A stretch of DNA of 64,000 nt from Paenibacillus amylolyticus (lineage in GTDB: Bacteria; Bacillota; Bacilli; Paenibacillales; Paenibacillaceae): NCBI RefSeq assembly GCF_001570725.1, contig NZ_BCNV01000001.1, positions 1,240,001 to 1,304,000 of the forward strand, written 5' to 3'. Under the pieces are notes generated by a model, which saw only the letters and a list, made by a program, of their open reading frames with translations, searched no databases and was not told the origin of the DNA. The position numbers and the translations under genes were made by a program. Positions 52,459 through 60,607 of this stretch are shown piece by piece (the first letter of the stretch is position 1; every line of letters starts with the position of its first letter).

Positions 52459-53466
52459 ATGAATAGACAGTTACAGTGGGGTGTACTCGGTACGTCAACC
52501 ATTGCCAAAAATGCAGTCATTCCAGCGATCCAGCAGTCCGAACGTGGTGAGGTGCTGGCGATTGCCAGCCGTAGCAAGGAAAAGGCGGAAACCCTTGCTG
52601 AAGAACTCGGCATTGCCAGATCGTATGGCAGTTACGAAGAACTCATCGCTGATCCAGACATCGAAGCCGTCTATATTCCTTTACCTAACCATATGCACAA
52701 AGAATGGACCATCAAAGCTGCGCAGGCTGGCAAACACGTGTTGTGCGAGAAGCCTGCTGCTCTGAATGCAGATGAATCGGCAGAAATGATAGAGGCATGT
52801 CAGCAGCATGGCGTTCTTTTTGCAGAAGCGATAATGTATCGATATCATCCCAAGCACAGACGTGTGCAAGAGATTATAGCCAGTGGAGAGATTGGCATCG
52901 TCAGAGCTATCCATGGCAACTTTACTTGTAATACCGCTGATGATAAGGAGAATGTAAGGTTCAAAAGAGAGATGGGCGGCGGATCATTATTCGATCTTGG
53001 CGTGTATCCGATCTCGGCTGCCCGGATGTATCTGGGACAGGAACCGGAAGCAGTGACGGTACACGCGCTATTCTCGGACGAGCATGATGGCGTCGATATG
53101 ATGGCATCGGGACTAATAGAATTTCCGAATTCGGTAGCGTTAACTTTTGACTGTGGCATGTGGGCTTCAGGACGAGCGGAGATGGAGATTCTCGGGACGG
53201 AAGGGCGAATTGAACTGCCAAAAGTATTTGGATGGGAGAACAGTGATATTCCGCCTCAGATTATTGTGCACACGGATTCGGTCAGTCGTGAGGAACGTGT
53301 ATCGGTATCGAATTCCTATGTGCTTCAGGTAGAGACGTTCGCAGCGGCTGCACTTGAAGGAGAGGCTTTGCCTTTCAGTCCGGAAAATACCATTCAGAAC
53401 ATGCGTGTCATTGATGCGTGCCTGGAATCGGCGCGAACTCGTCAACGTGTGCAGCTGATCGAATAG
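52459..53466 (+). CDS. Gfo/Idh/MocA family oxidoreductase
   Basis: 335 residues, NAD(P)-dependent dehydrogenase. N-terminal Rossmann motif WGVLGTSTIAKN, EKPAALN (the conserved EKP), and catalytic-region GGGSLFDLGVYPISAARMYLG. ATG at 52459 is best placed relative to AAGGA; an ATG at 52453 overlaps the RTP-like stop. Co-transcribed with the RTP-like gene, an unexpected pairing. Followed by a terminator. Substrate: a sugar or sugar-like polyol, not identified. Confidence 0.9.
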   Translation: MNRQLQWGVLGTSTIAKNAVIPAIQQSERGEVLAIASRSKEKAETLAEELGIARSYGSYEELIADPDIEAVYIPLPNHMHKEWTIKAAQAGKHVLCEKPAALNADESAEMIEACQQHGVLFAEAIMYRYHPKHRRVQEIIASGEIGIVRAIHGNFTCNTADDKENVRFKREMGGGSLFDLGVYPISAARMYLGQEPEAVTVHALFSDEHDGVDMMASGLIEFPNSVALTFDCGMWASGRAEMEILGTEGRIELPKVFGWENSDIPPQIIVHTDSVSREERVSVSNSYVLQVETFAAAALEGEALPFSPENTIQNMRVIDACLESARTRQRVQLIE

Positions 53467-53502
53467 TTTAGGTCAAGTCAGTTTAAACATACTAGAAAAT
53501 GC

Positions 53503-53536
53503 AGACTCCATCTTCAGGGATGAGAGTCTTTTTTTT
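53503..53536 (+). terminator. Intrinsic terminator after the Gfo/Idh gene
   Basis: AGACTCCATC / GATGAGAGTCT stem with one bulge and a T8 run. Confidence 0.85.
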
Positions 53537-53619
53537 CTGTCTTAAAATGTAACAATTATAATATTTTATAATTAAAACGTCTTCATTTGATATTTCTACC
53601 AAATTGATGTGATATAAAT

Positions 53620-53634
53620 AGTCATGAGATGACT
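53620..53634. promoter_or_regulatory. Small palindrome upstream of the barnase gene
   Basis: AGTCAT-gag-ATGACT inverted repeat in an AT-rich stretch with TATAAA and TATAAT sequences on each side. Possible operator; unassigned. Confidence 0.3.
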
Positions 53635-53736
53635 TGTTTACTATAATCTAGCAGAACGTACAGCAAGACAGTTGCAGCTAGCAAAACGCATATCACAGCA
53701 ACGTTCATCTACTATGAGGATCGGGAGGCAGGATTG

Positions 53737-54177
53737 ATGAAAAAACTACTATCAACCGCATTACTGGCATTGTTGTTAACGTTTGTTTTCCTCACAGGTT
53801 CACAGTTCACGCCAGCTCCACAGCAGAAGGCATCTGCTGCAACATGTACCATTATCAATACGTTTACGGGGGTAGCAAACTATCTGAGTGCAAACGGCAC
53901 GTTGCCATGTAACTTTATTACCAAATCACAGGCAACAGGACTCGGCTGGGTAGCTTCACAAGGAAACTTGGCTGTCGTCGCTCCTGGGAAAAGCATCGGC
54001 GGAGACACATTCGGCAATCGGGAGGGGCTTCTGCCAGCAGCGAGCGGACGTACATGGCGCGAAGCGGATATCAACTATACTTCCGGCTTCCGTAATTCGG
54101 ATCGGATTGTGTACTCCAATGATGGACTCATCTACAAAACGACAGATCACTATGCATCATTTACACGCTTAAAATAG
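53737..54177 (+). CDS. Secreted barnase-type ribonuclease
   Basis: 146 residues with an N-terminal Sec signal peptide (KKLLSTALLALLLTFVFL, cleavage near ASA). The mature part closely follows B. amyloliquefaciens barnase as I recall it: ITKSQATGLGWVAS, APGKSIGG, NREG, TWREADINYTSGFRNSDRI, YKTTDHYASFTR. Catalytic Glu109 (barnase E73), Arg123 (R87) and His138 (H102) are kept. Two cysteines, C37 and C58, are not in barnase and could form a disulfide. Start ATG follows GGGAGGC. The inhibitor gene follows 14 bases later. Confidence 0.95.
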   Translation: MKKLLSTALLALLLTFVFLTGSQFTPAPQQKASAATCTIINTFTGVANYLSANGTLPCNFITKSQATGLGWVASQGNLAVVAPGKSIGGDTFGNREGLLPAASGRTWREADINYTSGFRNSDRIVYSNDGLIYKTTDHYASFTRLK

Positions 54178-54191
54178 AGGAAGGGGCAACT

Positions 54192-54467
54192 ATGAATATT
54201 GTGATTCTGGATGGAGAAGACTTTGCCAATACTGCTGAACTTCATCAGCAATTAAAGGATAAGCTGGATCTGCCGGATTTTTATGGCGGTAATCTCGATG
54301 CATTGTGGGATTGCCTGACGGGTACGATTGAACTTCCACTTGAGTTGAAATGGACCAACTACCGAATCAGCGAAGAACGACTGGGGAATGAAGCAGGCCG
54401 GGTACGTGATTTGATGTTGGAGGTACAGGCCGAGCAGTCTGGATTTCAATTGAATGTTGAGAAGTAG
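54192..54467 (+). CDS. Barstar-family ribonuclease inhibitor
   Basis: 91 residues; intracellular protein that blocks the RNase active site. The binding helix reads FYGGNLDALWDCLTG, with the barnase-contacting Asp residues (barstar D35, D39) present and barstar Tyr29 replaced by Phe. Encoded just downstream with GGAAGGGGCAAC before the ATG, so toxin and immunity are co-expressed. Ends at a terminator. Confidence 0.95.
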   Translation: MNIVILDGEDFANTAELHQQLKDKLDLPDFYGGNLDALWDCLTGTIELPLELKWTNYRISEERLGNEAGRVRDLMLEVQAEQSGFQLNVEK

Positions 54468-54508
54468 GTAGAACATGAAAGCAGTTCATATACGATCAGC
54501 CCAACCTA

Positions 54509-54533
54509 ACAGACCACATATGGTCTGTTTTTT
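54509..54533 (+). terminator. Intrinsic terminator after the barstar gene
   Basis: ACAGACCA-cata-TGGTCTGT followed by six Ts. Confidence 0.88.
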
Positions 54534-54548
54534 GTGTTATAGGGGATT

Positions 54549-54576
54549 GTTCAAAAAGTCTGTTGTTGATTACGAA
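54549..54576. repeat. Fragment of the foldback repeat (inverted)
   Basis: GTTCAAAAAGTC...GATTACGAA matches the reverse complement of the right end of the elements at 45111 and 58672 with a few changes. The rest of the element is missing. Confidence 0.6.
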
Positions 54577-54660
54577 TCAACTGAAAGAAGAGCGAGTTTT
54601 TTACTTTGCTTACTTATCGTTAAAATTATTTTCACGGAGGTATTGATTTCTGCATAATGT

Positions 54661-54698
54661 ACGTTAAAATAAAATTAACATGAAAAATATTTTAACGT
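54661..54698. promoter_or_regulatory. Operator-like inverted repeat before the MFS gene
   Basis: Perfect 11-bp arms ACGTTAAAATA (54661-54671) and TATTTTAACGT (54688-54698). A third CGTTAAAAT copy lies at 54618-54626. Seventeen bases before the MFS start. Candidate site for the ArsR-like protein encoded after the pump. Confidence 0.55.
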
Positions 54699-54714
54699 TA
54701 GGGAGTGGGAAGCC

Positions 54715-56004
54715 ATGAACGATAGCACAGCAGTTGGCAAGCAAGGCATAGGTGAATTAATACGAATCAGGCCCTATATGCAATTTATGCTCAGTAGAGT
54801 TGTATCGAGATTTGGTGATTCCATTGATTCGATTGCATACAGCTGGATGGTGTACATTCTGACTGGTTCGAAAGTGCTGATGGGTACGCTATTGGCGGTG
54901 AATTTCTTACCCAATATCCTCTTGGGTCTGTTCGCCGGGGCTTTGGTTGATCGCATGTCTCCCAAAAAAGTGATTGTGATCACCAATACCGGTCGCGGGT
55001 TGTTTGTGGGTATTACAGCTCTACTGTTTGGATTGGGCCAACTCGAAGTGTGGCATTTATTTGTCATCACGATTCTGAATTCTTTGCTGGAATGCTTCAC
55101 TACTCCTGCGGAAGTGTCCAGTGTCCCTAGATTGCTTCCCCAATCGATGCTGCTCTCCGGTAACGCCATGTCGTCTTCCGCAACCAGAGTGGCAGAACTC
55201 GCAGGACTTGCAGTGGCGGGTGCACTGATTGCTTCAATAGGTATTGCCTGGACGATCTTGATAGATGCTGGGTTGTTTGCGCTAAGTGCTTTAATTATGA
55301 GCCGAGTAGGATACCCTGGAGTATCAACATCTGCTAACAATGATAATAAAACATCAACTGAAATGCATTCTCTTCAATCCGAAAAAAGTAGTATATTCTC
55401 CGAAATGGCAGAAGCCTTTCATTTTCTCCGTAAACACGCCTTATTATTAATCGTCTCCATCCTGTTTGCCTTTGTTAATTTCTGCCTGATGCCGTTCAAT
55501 GTTCTCCGTACACCGTATGTCATTGAAACGCTGCATGCTGGCGCTTGGGGATTAAGTCTGCTCAGTGGGCTGATGGTGGGAGGTATGTTGCTTAGTGGTG
55601 TGTGGTTAACGCAAAGGGGAGCGAATTATCGTAAAAGTGTGCTGGTCATCAGTGGTATTGTCATGCTAGGTCTCAGTTATGCCATGACGGCACTCCCGGC
55701 TTATATGACGACCTTCCAACTGCCGGTTGCGGCGGCCTTTTGTCTACTGATGGGAATGGGGATTCCTCTGGCTACAACACCGCTGGCTACCTATCTTATG
55801 GAAGTGACCCCTTCCGAGATGCTGGGCAGAGTGTATGCCCTCCAGAGTATGCTTGTCTTGAGTGTCGCACCACTTGGGAGCCTGGTTTCGGGAGCACTTG
55901 CAGATTGGATGACCATGCCTGTTCTGTTTATCGTCTTCGGTATTATGCTTGCCATGTCAGCAGGTATGCTGCTATTTAGCAAAAGTTTTCGAACTGCCCT
56001 GTAA
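54715..56004 (+). CDS. MFS transporter
   Basis: 429 residues, about 12 transmembrane helices, with a hydrophilic loop near 205-230 between the two halves. MFS-type motif GALVDRMSPKKVIVITN (motif A, D-R) after helix 2 and SRFGDSIDSIAYSWMVY in helix 1. Resembles macrolide-type or general drug efflux pumps, but the substrate is not shown. Start ATG with GGGAGTGGG upstream. An operator-like repeat precedes it and an ArsR-like regulator follows, suggesting an inducible pump. Confidence 0.88.
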   Translation: MNDSTAVGKQGIGELIRIRPYMQFMLSRVVSRFGDSIDSIAYSWMVYILTGSKVLMGTLLAVNFLPNILLGLFAGALVDRMSPKKVIVITNTGRGLFVGITALLFGLGQLEVWHLFVITILNSLLECFTTPAEVSSVPRLLPQSMLLSGNAMSSSATRVAELAGLAVAGALIASIGIAWTILIDAGLFALSALIMSRVGYPGVSTSANNDNKTSTEMHSLQSEKSSIFSEMAEAFHFLRKHALLLIVSILFAFVNFCLMPFNVLRTPYVIETLHAGAWGLSLLSGLMVGGMLLSGVWLTQRGANYRKSVLVISGIVMLGLSYAMTALPAYMTTFQLPVAAAFCLLMGMGIPLATTPLATYLMEVTPSEMLGRVYALQSMLVLSVAPLGSLVSGALADWMTMPVLFIVFGIMLAMSAGMLLFSKSFRTAL

Positions 56005-56138
56005 AGTACTTTCAGAGGCGATCATTTTCCGGTTTTATACAGCATGTCATCTCCGTCTTGTTTTGACCGAAGCCCTGACACAGCGGTATAATAGAGACAT
56101 CGATGGGCAACAGGTACCCCGGAAATGAGGATACAGGG

Positions 56139-56831
56139 ATGCAGCACAAAGTTCTATCCACAATTGAAGAAATTAAAATCTACTCCGATCCGTATCGGAT
56201 ACAGATTATGAATATGTTTAACAAGCAGGGCAGACCATCCACAGTCAAAGAGATCGCCGATCAGATGGGTGAGGTACCAGCCAAAGTGCATTATCATGTG
56301 AAAAAGTTGGAGAAAATCGGTCTGCTCACCATCGTTTCCACGCGGGAGATTAATGGGATTATTGCGAAATACTACGAACCGTTTACCGGAGAGATCCATC
56401 TTCGTCACGAAGATGAAGACAAGGAAAACTCACCATTGAAACAGGTATTTCGCTCTGAAACGCTCAAACTGTTAAATGAGATGTTCGAACAAAGTCGTCA
56501 GCGATTCATGCATCAGGCGGAAAACGAAGATCGGATGTTTCTCTCGGACATCACGCTCTATGCAAACCGTGAGGAAGTAGAGCAATTATATAAGAACATC
56601 ATAAAGCTCTGTGAACCCTATACAACAAAAGAGAATCAGCAAGGGGAGCATGAGGTCTTTCAGTTATTCTCTGCCCTCTCTAAACCGTTAGAGAAAATAC
56701 CTGTGTCTAAGACAGATGCAAAAGAGAAAAAGAAAGCTACGTCAGGTAAGGGCAAATCAACTTCGAAAACGTCCCGATCTGTTTCTAAACGGCAGGAATC
56801 TGCATCACCGGGTAGTGAGTCGGAAGAATAA
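56139..56831 (+). CDS. ArsR-like winged-helix regulator with basic tail
   Basis: 230 residues. N-terminal helix-turn-helix (about 5-85): YSDPYRIQIMNMF and the recognition region MGEVPAKVHYHVKKLEKIGL. A helical middle part (90-180) may bind a ligand. The C-terminal 40 residues are Lys/Ser-rich (KKKATSGKGKSTSKTSRS), likely disordered and DNA-contacting. Start at 56139 is favoured; an ATG at 56103 has no ribosome binding site. Downstream of the MFS gene, so it probably controls it. Confidence 0.82.
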   Translation: MQHKVLSTIEEIKIYSDPYRIQIMNMFNKQGRPSTVKEIADQMGEVPAKVHYHVKKLEKIGLLTIVSTREINGIIAKYYEPFTGEIHLRHEDEDKENSPLKQVFRSETLKLLNEMFEQSRQRFMHQAENEDRMFLSDITLYANREEVEQLYKNIIKLCEPYTTKENQQGEHEVFQLFSALSKPLEKIPVSKTDAKEKKKATSGKGKSTSKTSRSVSKRQESASPGSESEE

Positions 56832-56907
56832 CGGGCGGAATAGTGTTCAGCGTTATCGCTGGAAACATGCAACGGCAAACGTGGCAGACCACATTCGAGA
56901 AAACTAG

Positions 56908-56932
56908 AAAAAGCCGCCATTGGCGGCTTTTA
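56908..56932. terminator. Bidirectional terminator
   Basis: AAAAGCCGCC-att-GGCGGCTTTT, between the ArsR-like gene and the convergent yteA-type gene. Confidence 0.85.
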
Positions 56933-57017
56933 ATGCGTGATAAGACAGGATAACGGTGGTGTATCCTATTGAATCAGTTTTAATTTTGACGCATAACCGT
57001 TACAGTCTATAACCACA

Positions 57018-57584
57018 TTACATGTTCTCATCATAGTCCTTTACATCACGTTTGGCTGCAGTAGCGGGGGAGTTGGATGTACCATATTCTTCGACCGCTT
57101 CCCAGGCATCTGCATTGTCGAACTTGCCTGCGTTACGTTGTCTTCCTTCTCCAGCGCCACTTGGAGGCATGGTCATGACTTCTTCTTCAACGGGCCGATC
57201 GTTGCTGATCTCCCGGTTAGGCGTGTCATCAATACAGTATGCAGTATATGGGATAGCCTCAAGTCGTTCGAAGGGAATATCTTCTCCGCACGTTACACAA
57301 GTTCCGTATGTACCTTGTTCCATACGTTCCAATGCGTCGTTCACTTGATTGAATTCGTCTGTTAATGTATCGTCGATCGCCAAATCACGGCTGCGTTCAA
57401 ATGTTTCCGTACCGGCATCTGCAGGGTGATTATCGTATGAGGACAGCTCACCGGTTGAATCTTTCAGCGACTGGGCCGGAGCACCGTCTTCCATGCTGGA
57501 TTCAAAATGACGCTGCAAATTTTCGCGTTGCTCCAAAAGGGCGTTTTTCAGTTCTTGACGTTGATCTTTGGTTAAAGTACTCAT
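57018..57584 (-). CDS. yteA: YteA family protein (TraR/DksA-type zinc-finger fold)
   Basis: 188 residues. N-terminal coiled coil (KDQRQELKNALLEQRENLQRHF), conserved SYDNHPADAGTETFERSRDLAI, and a DksA-like finger YGTCVTCGEDIPFERLEAIPYTAYC with three of the four expected cysteines; the last is replaced (CIDD). YteA-type proteins are sporulation-associated, but a role is unproven. GGAAAGGAGCATG gives a clear start at 57584. Confidence 0.9.
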   Translation of the reverse strand: MSTLTKDQRQELKNALLEQRENLQRHFESSMEDGAPAQSLKDSTGELSSYDNHPADAGTETFERSRDLAIDDTLTDEFNQVNDALERMEQGTYGTCVTCGEDIPFERLEAIPYTAYCIDDTPNREISNDRPVEEEVMTMPPSGAGEGRQRNAGKFDNADAWEAVEEYGTSNSPATAAKRDVKDYDENM

Positions 57585-57783
57585 AAGGACATGCTCCTTT
57601 CCCGTTGTGGGGTGTATGTGTCCTTACCCGAATCGGATGAAAAGCAATCATTTTCGTGAGGAATAGGGTCGTATCATTTTATATCTGACGGATTATGTGT
57701 TATAAAAAATAGAGAGAGAAAATGCCGTATGTTTTTCACTGGAAAAATGAACCACGGCTTGGCTTATAATGGAGGTTGTCAAT

Positions 57784-58161
57784 ATGGATGAACATATGAA
57801 ACGAAGATTGGATAAACAAAGACAATTGTTCAAACAATTGGGTGTACAGCTAGATGCATTATCGATTCATGAAAAACAATTTAATTATAAACTTCGTGGT
57901 TATGATCCGGATGAGGTGGACGCCTATCTTGACTTGGTCATTAAAGATTACGAACGTTTCTATGCCAATATTGCAGATCTAATGGACAAATGGCAAGAGC
58001 AGCAGTTAACGATTCGGGATCTCAAGTCGTCCGCGAAACCAGTGGAAGATCCGACCAAGATTGATCGCAAACAGCTGGATGATATTGTGAAACAACTGGA
58101 ATACAGTGTGCGACAACTCAAGATCAGAGCACGTCCCGAACAGGATCTGTTCTCTGAATGA
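57784..58161 (+). CDS. DivIVA-domain protein (GpsB-like, short)
   Basis: 125 residues. After a basic N-terminal helix comes FNYKLRGYDPDEVDAYLDLVIKDYE, the DivIVA/GpsB membrane-binding signature (split across residues 32-57), then two coiled-coil segments. Likely a cell-pole or septum-associated scaffold. Start ATG at 57784 (GGAGGT seven bases upstream); a longer ATG at 57769 overlaps that site and the TATAAT at 57764. Confidence 0.87.
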   Translation: MDEHMKRRLDKQRQLFKQLGVQLDALSIHEKQFNYKLRGYDPDEVDAYLDLVIKDYERFYANIADLMDKWQEQQLTIRDLKSSAKPVEDPTKIDRKQLDDIVKQLEYSVRQLKIRARPEQDLFSE

Positions 58162-58212
58162 TGTCAGCATGTCTAGAATGATCTTTAAAATGTTTAAAAA
58201 AGGTGGTTAATC

Positions 58213-58647
58213 ATGAGTACTCATTTTTCGGTCAGTGTGCATTGTTTGTTGTTATTGTCACTCAGCGCGCCTGAACGAATCACGTCTGCACATATTGCAG
58301 GTAGCGTGAATACCAACCCTGTGGTCGTGAGACGGATTCTGGGCGGACTGAAAAAGGCAGGATTGGTGAATTCCTCTCCTGGAACAAGAGGCTTCTATCT
58401 GGCGAAGCCATCAAGTGAGATTACATTAGCGATGATCTATCAGGCAGCCAAGGATGAAGGTCCACTGTTCCCGATTCACGGCAATTGTAACCCGGATTGT
58501 GAGGTGGGCTTGCATATAGACAGCCTGCTGACCAATCTGTATCAGGTTGCCGAGGCCAAGGTGGAGCAGTTCTTTGCATCCATTACGCTCGAAGATATGG
58601 AGCGATCCAGTTCCCATATGTTAGCTGCCTCACCGCAGGCAGAGTAG
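58213..58647 (+). CDS. Rrf2 family transcriptional regulator
   Basis: 144 residues. Rrf2 winged helix: SVHCLLLLSLSAPERITSAHIA and VNTNPVVVRRILGGLKKAGLV. Two cysteines, CNPDCEVG, in the middle could sense redox state or ligate a cluster, but the usual three-Cys IscR set is not present; closest to YwnA-type regulators. RBS AAAAAAGGTGG. Confidence 0.88.
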   Translation: MSTHFSVSVHCLLLLSLSAPERITSAHIAGSVNTNPVVVRRILGGLKKAGLVNSSPGTRGFYLAKPSSEITLAMIYQAAKDEGPLFPIHGNCNPDCEVGLHIDSLLTNLYQVAEAKVEQFFASITLEDMERSSSHMLAASPQAE

Positions 58648-58671
58648 ATTGCAACAAAGAAAAAAGTGAAT

Positions 58672-58835
58672 GTTCAAAAAGGGTGGTTTTCAGTACCGAG
58701 AAGATGGGATGAAGCTAGAAATGGAGTAGCGGAGCGTAGGAAACTACGTGAGCAACGGACATTTCGGCTGAATTCCATATTCGATGCTGCGATGCCGTTA
58801 GGCATCCTTCGTAATCAAAAGCGGACTTTTTGAAC
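58672..58835. repeat. Foldback repeat, copy B (164 bp)
   Basis: Same terminal repeats GTTCAAAAAG / CTTTTTGAAC and nearly the same interior as copy A (45111-45277), with small indels in the GTAG...CTAC loop and the ATGCCGTTAGGCAT hairpin. Both copies are followed by ACCTCTT. It lies directly upstream of the phosphoesterase ribosome binding site. Confidence 0.87.
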
Positions 58836-58864
58836 GACCTCTTAAAGGAAAGGTGGGTTGTTAT

Positions 58865-59362
58865 ATGAAAATTGTAGTCATCTCCGACACGCATTGTTCA
58901 CGAAAATCACGCAAGTTACCAACTCAACTCCTTGATGTATTGCGGAGTGCAGATCTCATTCTTCATGCCGGTGACTGGTCGGATTGGAGTGTACATCCAT
59001 TACTTAGTGAGTATGCACCAGTTGAAGGAGTAGCAGGTAATACGGACCCGTCCGAAATCGCTGAAAAACTGGGATATTCCCGTATTGTTGAAGTGGAAGG
59101 ACTTCGTCTGGGTCTTGTGCACGGCCATCTAGGGTCGAAGGGTACAGAGCAGAATGCAATTCATACCTTTGCAGGCCAACATGTGGATGCTGTGATCTAC
59201 GGACACTCACACATTCCGGTGATGCATACCGTGGACAATACACTGGTTTTTAATCCTGGGTCGCCTACGGATCGGCGTTTTCAGAAGCAATATTCATTCG
59301 GCATCATGACGATAGATCAGGGAAAAATACAGGCTGAACACGTGTTCTTTGACCGGGATTAG
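58865..59362 (+). CDS. YfcE/MJ0936-type metallophosphoesterase
   Basis: 165 residues. Motifs VVISDTH, HAGDWSD, GVAGNTDP, LGLVHGHLG and YGHSHIPV supply the two-metal site. Acts as a phosphodiesterase on small substrates; the natural one is unknown. ATG at 58865. The foldback repeat ends 30 bases before the start, so it may have replaced or affected the promoter. Confidence 0.9.
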   Translation: MKIVVISDTHCSRKSRKLPTQLLDVLRSADLILHAGDWSDWSVHPLLSEYAPVEGVAGNTDPSEIAEKLGYSRIVEVEGLRLGLVHGHLGSKGTEQNAIHTFAGQHVDAVIYGHSHIPVMHTVDNTLVFNPGSPTDRRFQKQYSFGIMTIDQGKIQAEHVFFDRD

Positions 59363-59477
59363 AGAGAGAGGCACGGGTTGCAAATTGTACGAGTACAAGA
59401 ACCAGCTACTGAAATTGCGCCTGGATAACTGATAGGGAACCTTTTCCTCAAACATCCTATATATAATTATTGTACAA

Positions 59478-59522
59478 GGCATCTTTGAACAGAATTGAAT
59501 CTGTTCCAAGGATGTCTTTTTT
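59478..59522 (+). terminator. Intrinsic terminator
   Basis: Long stem GGCATCTTTGAACAGA / TCTGTTCCAAGGATGTC with a T6 run. Confidence 0.85.
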
Positions 59523-59660
59523 GATTTGAGAACATATCATCCTCTTGGGAAGTTATCTCTGAATGGGGAATGTGCCCTGTTCGTTATCTGTCATTCATCT
59601 GTTGGCGTTTCCCTCTATGGTGACGTTCAGTGGAGTGATACAATGCCTTTACGACATAAA

Positions 59661-59675
59661 ATGAATACGTTTACA
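59661..59675. promoter_or_regulatory. cre-like / LacI-type operator
   Basis: ATGAATACGTTTACA fits the CcpA cre consensus WTGNAANCGNWNNCW with one mismatch and has the central ACGT of LacI-family sites. It lies just before the ribosome binding site of the sugar isomerase operon and downstream of a TACAAT box, where a bound repressor could act as a roadblock. Confidence 0.5.
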
Positions 59676-59689
59676 TAAGGAGATGATTC

Positions 59690-60607
59690 ATGATGAAACT
59701 GTCTGTATTCACCGTGGCTACCCCTGATATAAATGCAGAAGAATTGGCATCGGCTGCGGCAGCAGCAGGGATCGATGGAATCGAGTGGAGATTCCGCGGA
59801 ATTCCTGAAGATGCGATATCCGAGGAGCCTTCTTACTGGAGAAATAATCGATGTTCGGTAGATCCGAACCGCTGGCAGGAACAGATTCCTGTTTTCCGTG
59901 AAGCAGCGGAAGGGCAAGGCAGAAAATCCATCGCACTGGTGCCGTATCTGAACTGTGGAGATTTGTCTGCAACCGAGCAGGCGTTTCAGGCTGCGGCTGG
60001 ATTAGGAGCATCAATGATGCGTGTGGGTGTTCCGGGATATGATCGCAAGACCAGCTATCTTGAATTGTATCGTAAAGCCGTTCAATACCTGAGTGAAGTA
60101 CAGGATCTGGCTAAACAGTACAACATCAAGGCCCTCGTAGAAACGCATCATCAGACCATTGCACCAACGGCATCGCTGGCCTATCGACTTGTGCAATCGC
60201 TGGACCCGCAGCATGTGGGTGTATTGTACGATCCAGGTAATATGGTGCATGAAGGATATGAGAATCACCGGATGGGACTTGAGTTGCTAGGTCCGTATCT
60301 GGCTCATGTGCATGTGAAGAATGCCGGGTGGTTTGAAGCAGAAGCGAATGATTCACAAAAATCTAGTGTGACTGAGAAGAGAAGCGGAGTGGCTCTGAAT
60401 ACAGCCTGGAAATGTCACTGGACTCCTTTGACTGAAGGCATGGTCGATTGGGTACAGATGGTACGGGATCTTCGTGCCGTCGGGTATGACGGATATTACG
60501 GAATAGAAGACTTTAGTGGTGCCTTGGAATCCAAGGCGATGTTACAGCATTTTGCAGACGTTTTCGCCGAAATTGAGCGCCGTGTGGACGAGGAGGGGCA
60601 GTCATGA
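59690..60607 (+). CDS. Sugar phosphate isomerase/epimerase (xylose isomerase-like TIM barrel)
   Basis: 305 residues. KLSVFTVATPDINAEELASAAAAAGIDGIEWR is the usual first strand and helix of the AP-endonuclease-2-type barrel (residues 2-33, given in part), with metal ligands in VETHHQT, YDPGNMVHEG and HVHVKN. Likely isomerises a keto-sugar or inositol derivative. First gene of a three-gene operon with two dehydrogenases; stop overlaps the next start by four bases. Probably under carbon control through the cre-like site. Confidence 0.9.
   Translation: MMKLSVFTVATPDINAEELASAAAAAGIDGIEWRFRGIPEDAISEEPSYWRNNRCSVDPNRWQEQIPVFREAAEGQGRKSIALVPYLNCGDLSATEQAFQAAAGLGASMMRVGVPGYDRKTSYLELYRKAVQYLSEVQDLAKQYNIKALVETHHQTIAPTASLAYRLVQSLDPQHVGVLYDPGNMVHEGYENHRMGLELLGPYLAHVHVKNAGWFEAEANDSQKSSVTEKRSGVALNTAWKCHWTPLTEGMVDWVQMVRDLRAVGYDGYYGIEDFSGALESKAMLQHFADVFAEIERRVDEEGQS

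Larger units (their letters stand above)
59363..59689. other. Gene-free gap with terminator and operator-like site
   Basis: Contains the strong terminator at 59478-59522 and the palindrome at 59661-59675. The rest shows a TACAAT -10-like box (59639-59644) but no ORF. Confidence 0.55.

Noticed and set aside
53587..53647. Clean sigma-A promoter for the barnase gene
   Set aside because: TTGATA, TATAAA and TATAAT are present, but no pair has acceptable spacing, so no single promoter could be assigned.
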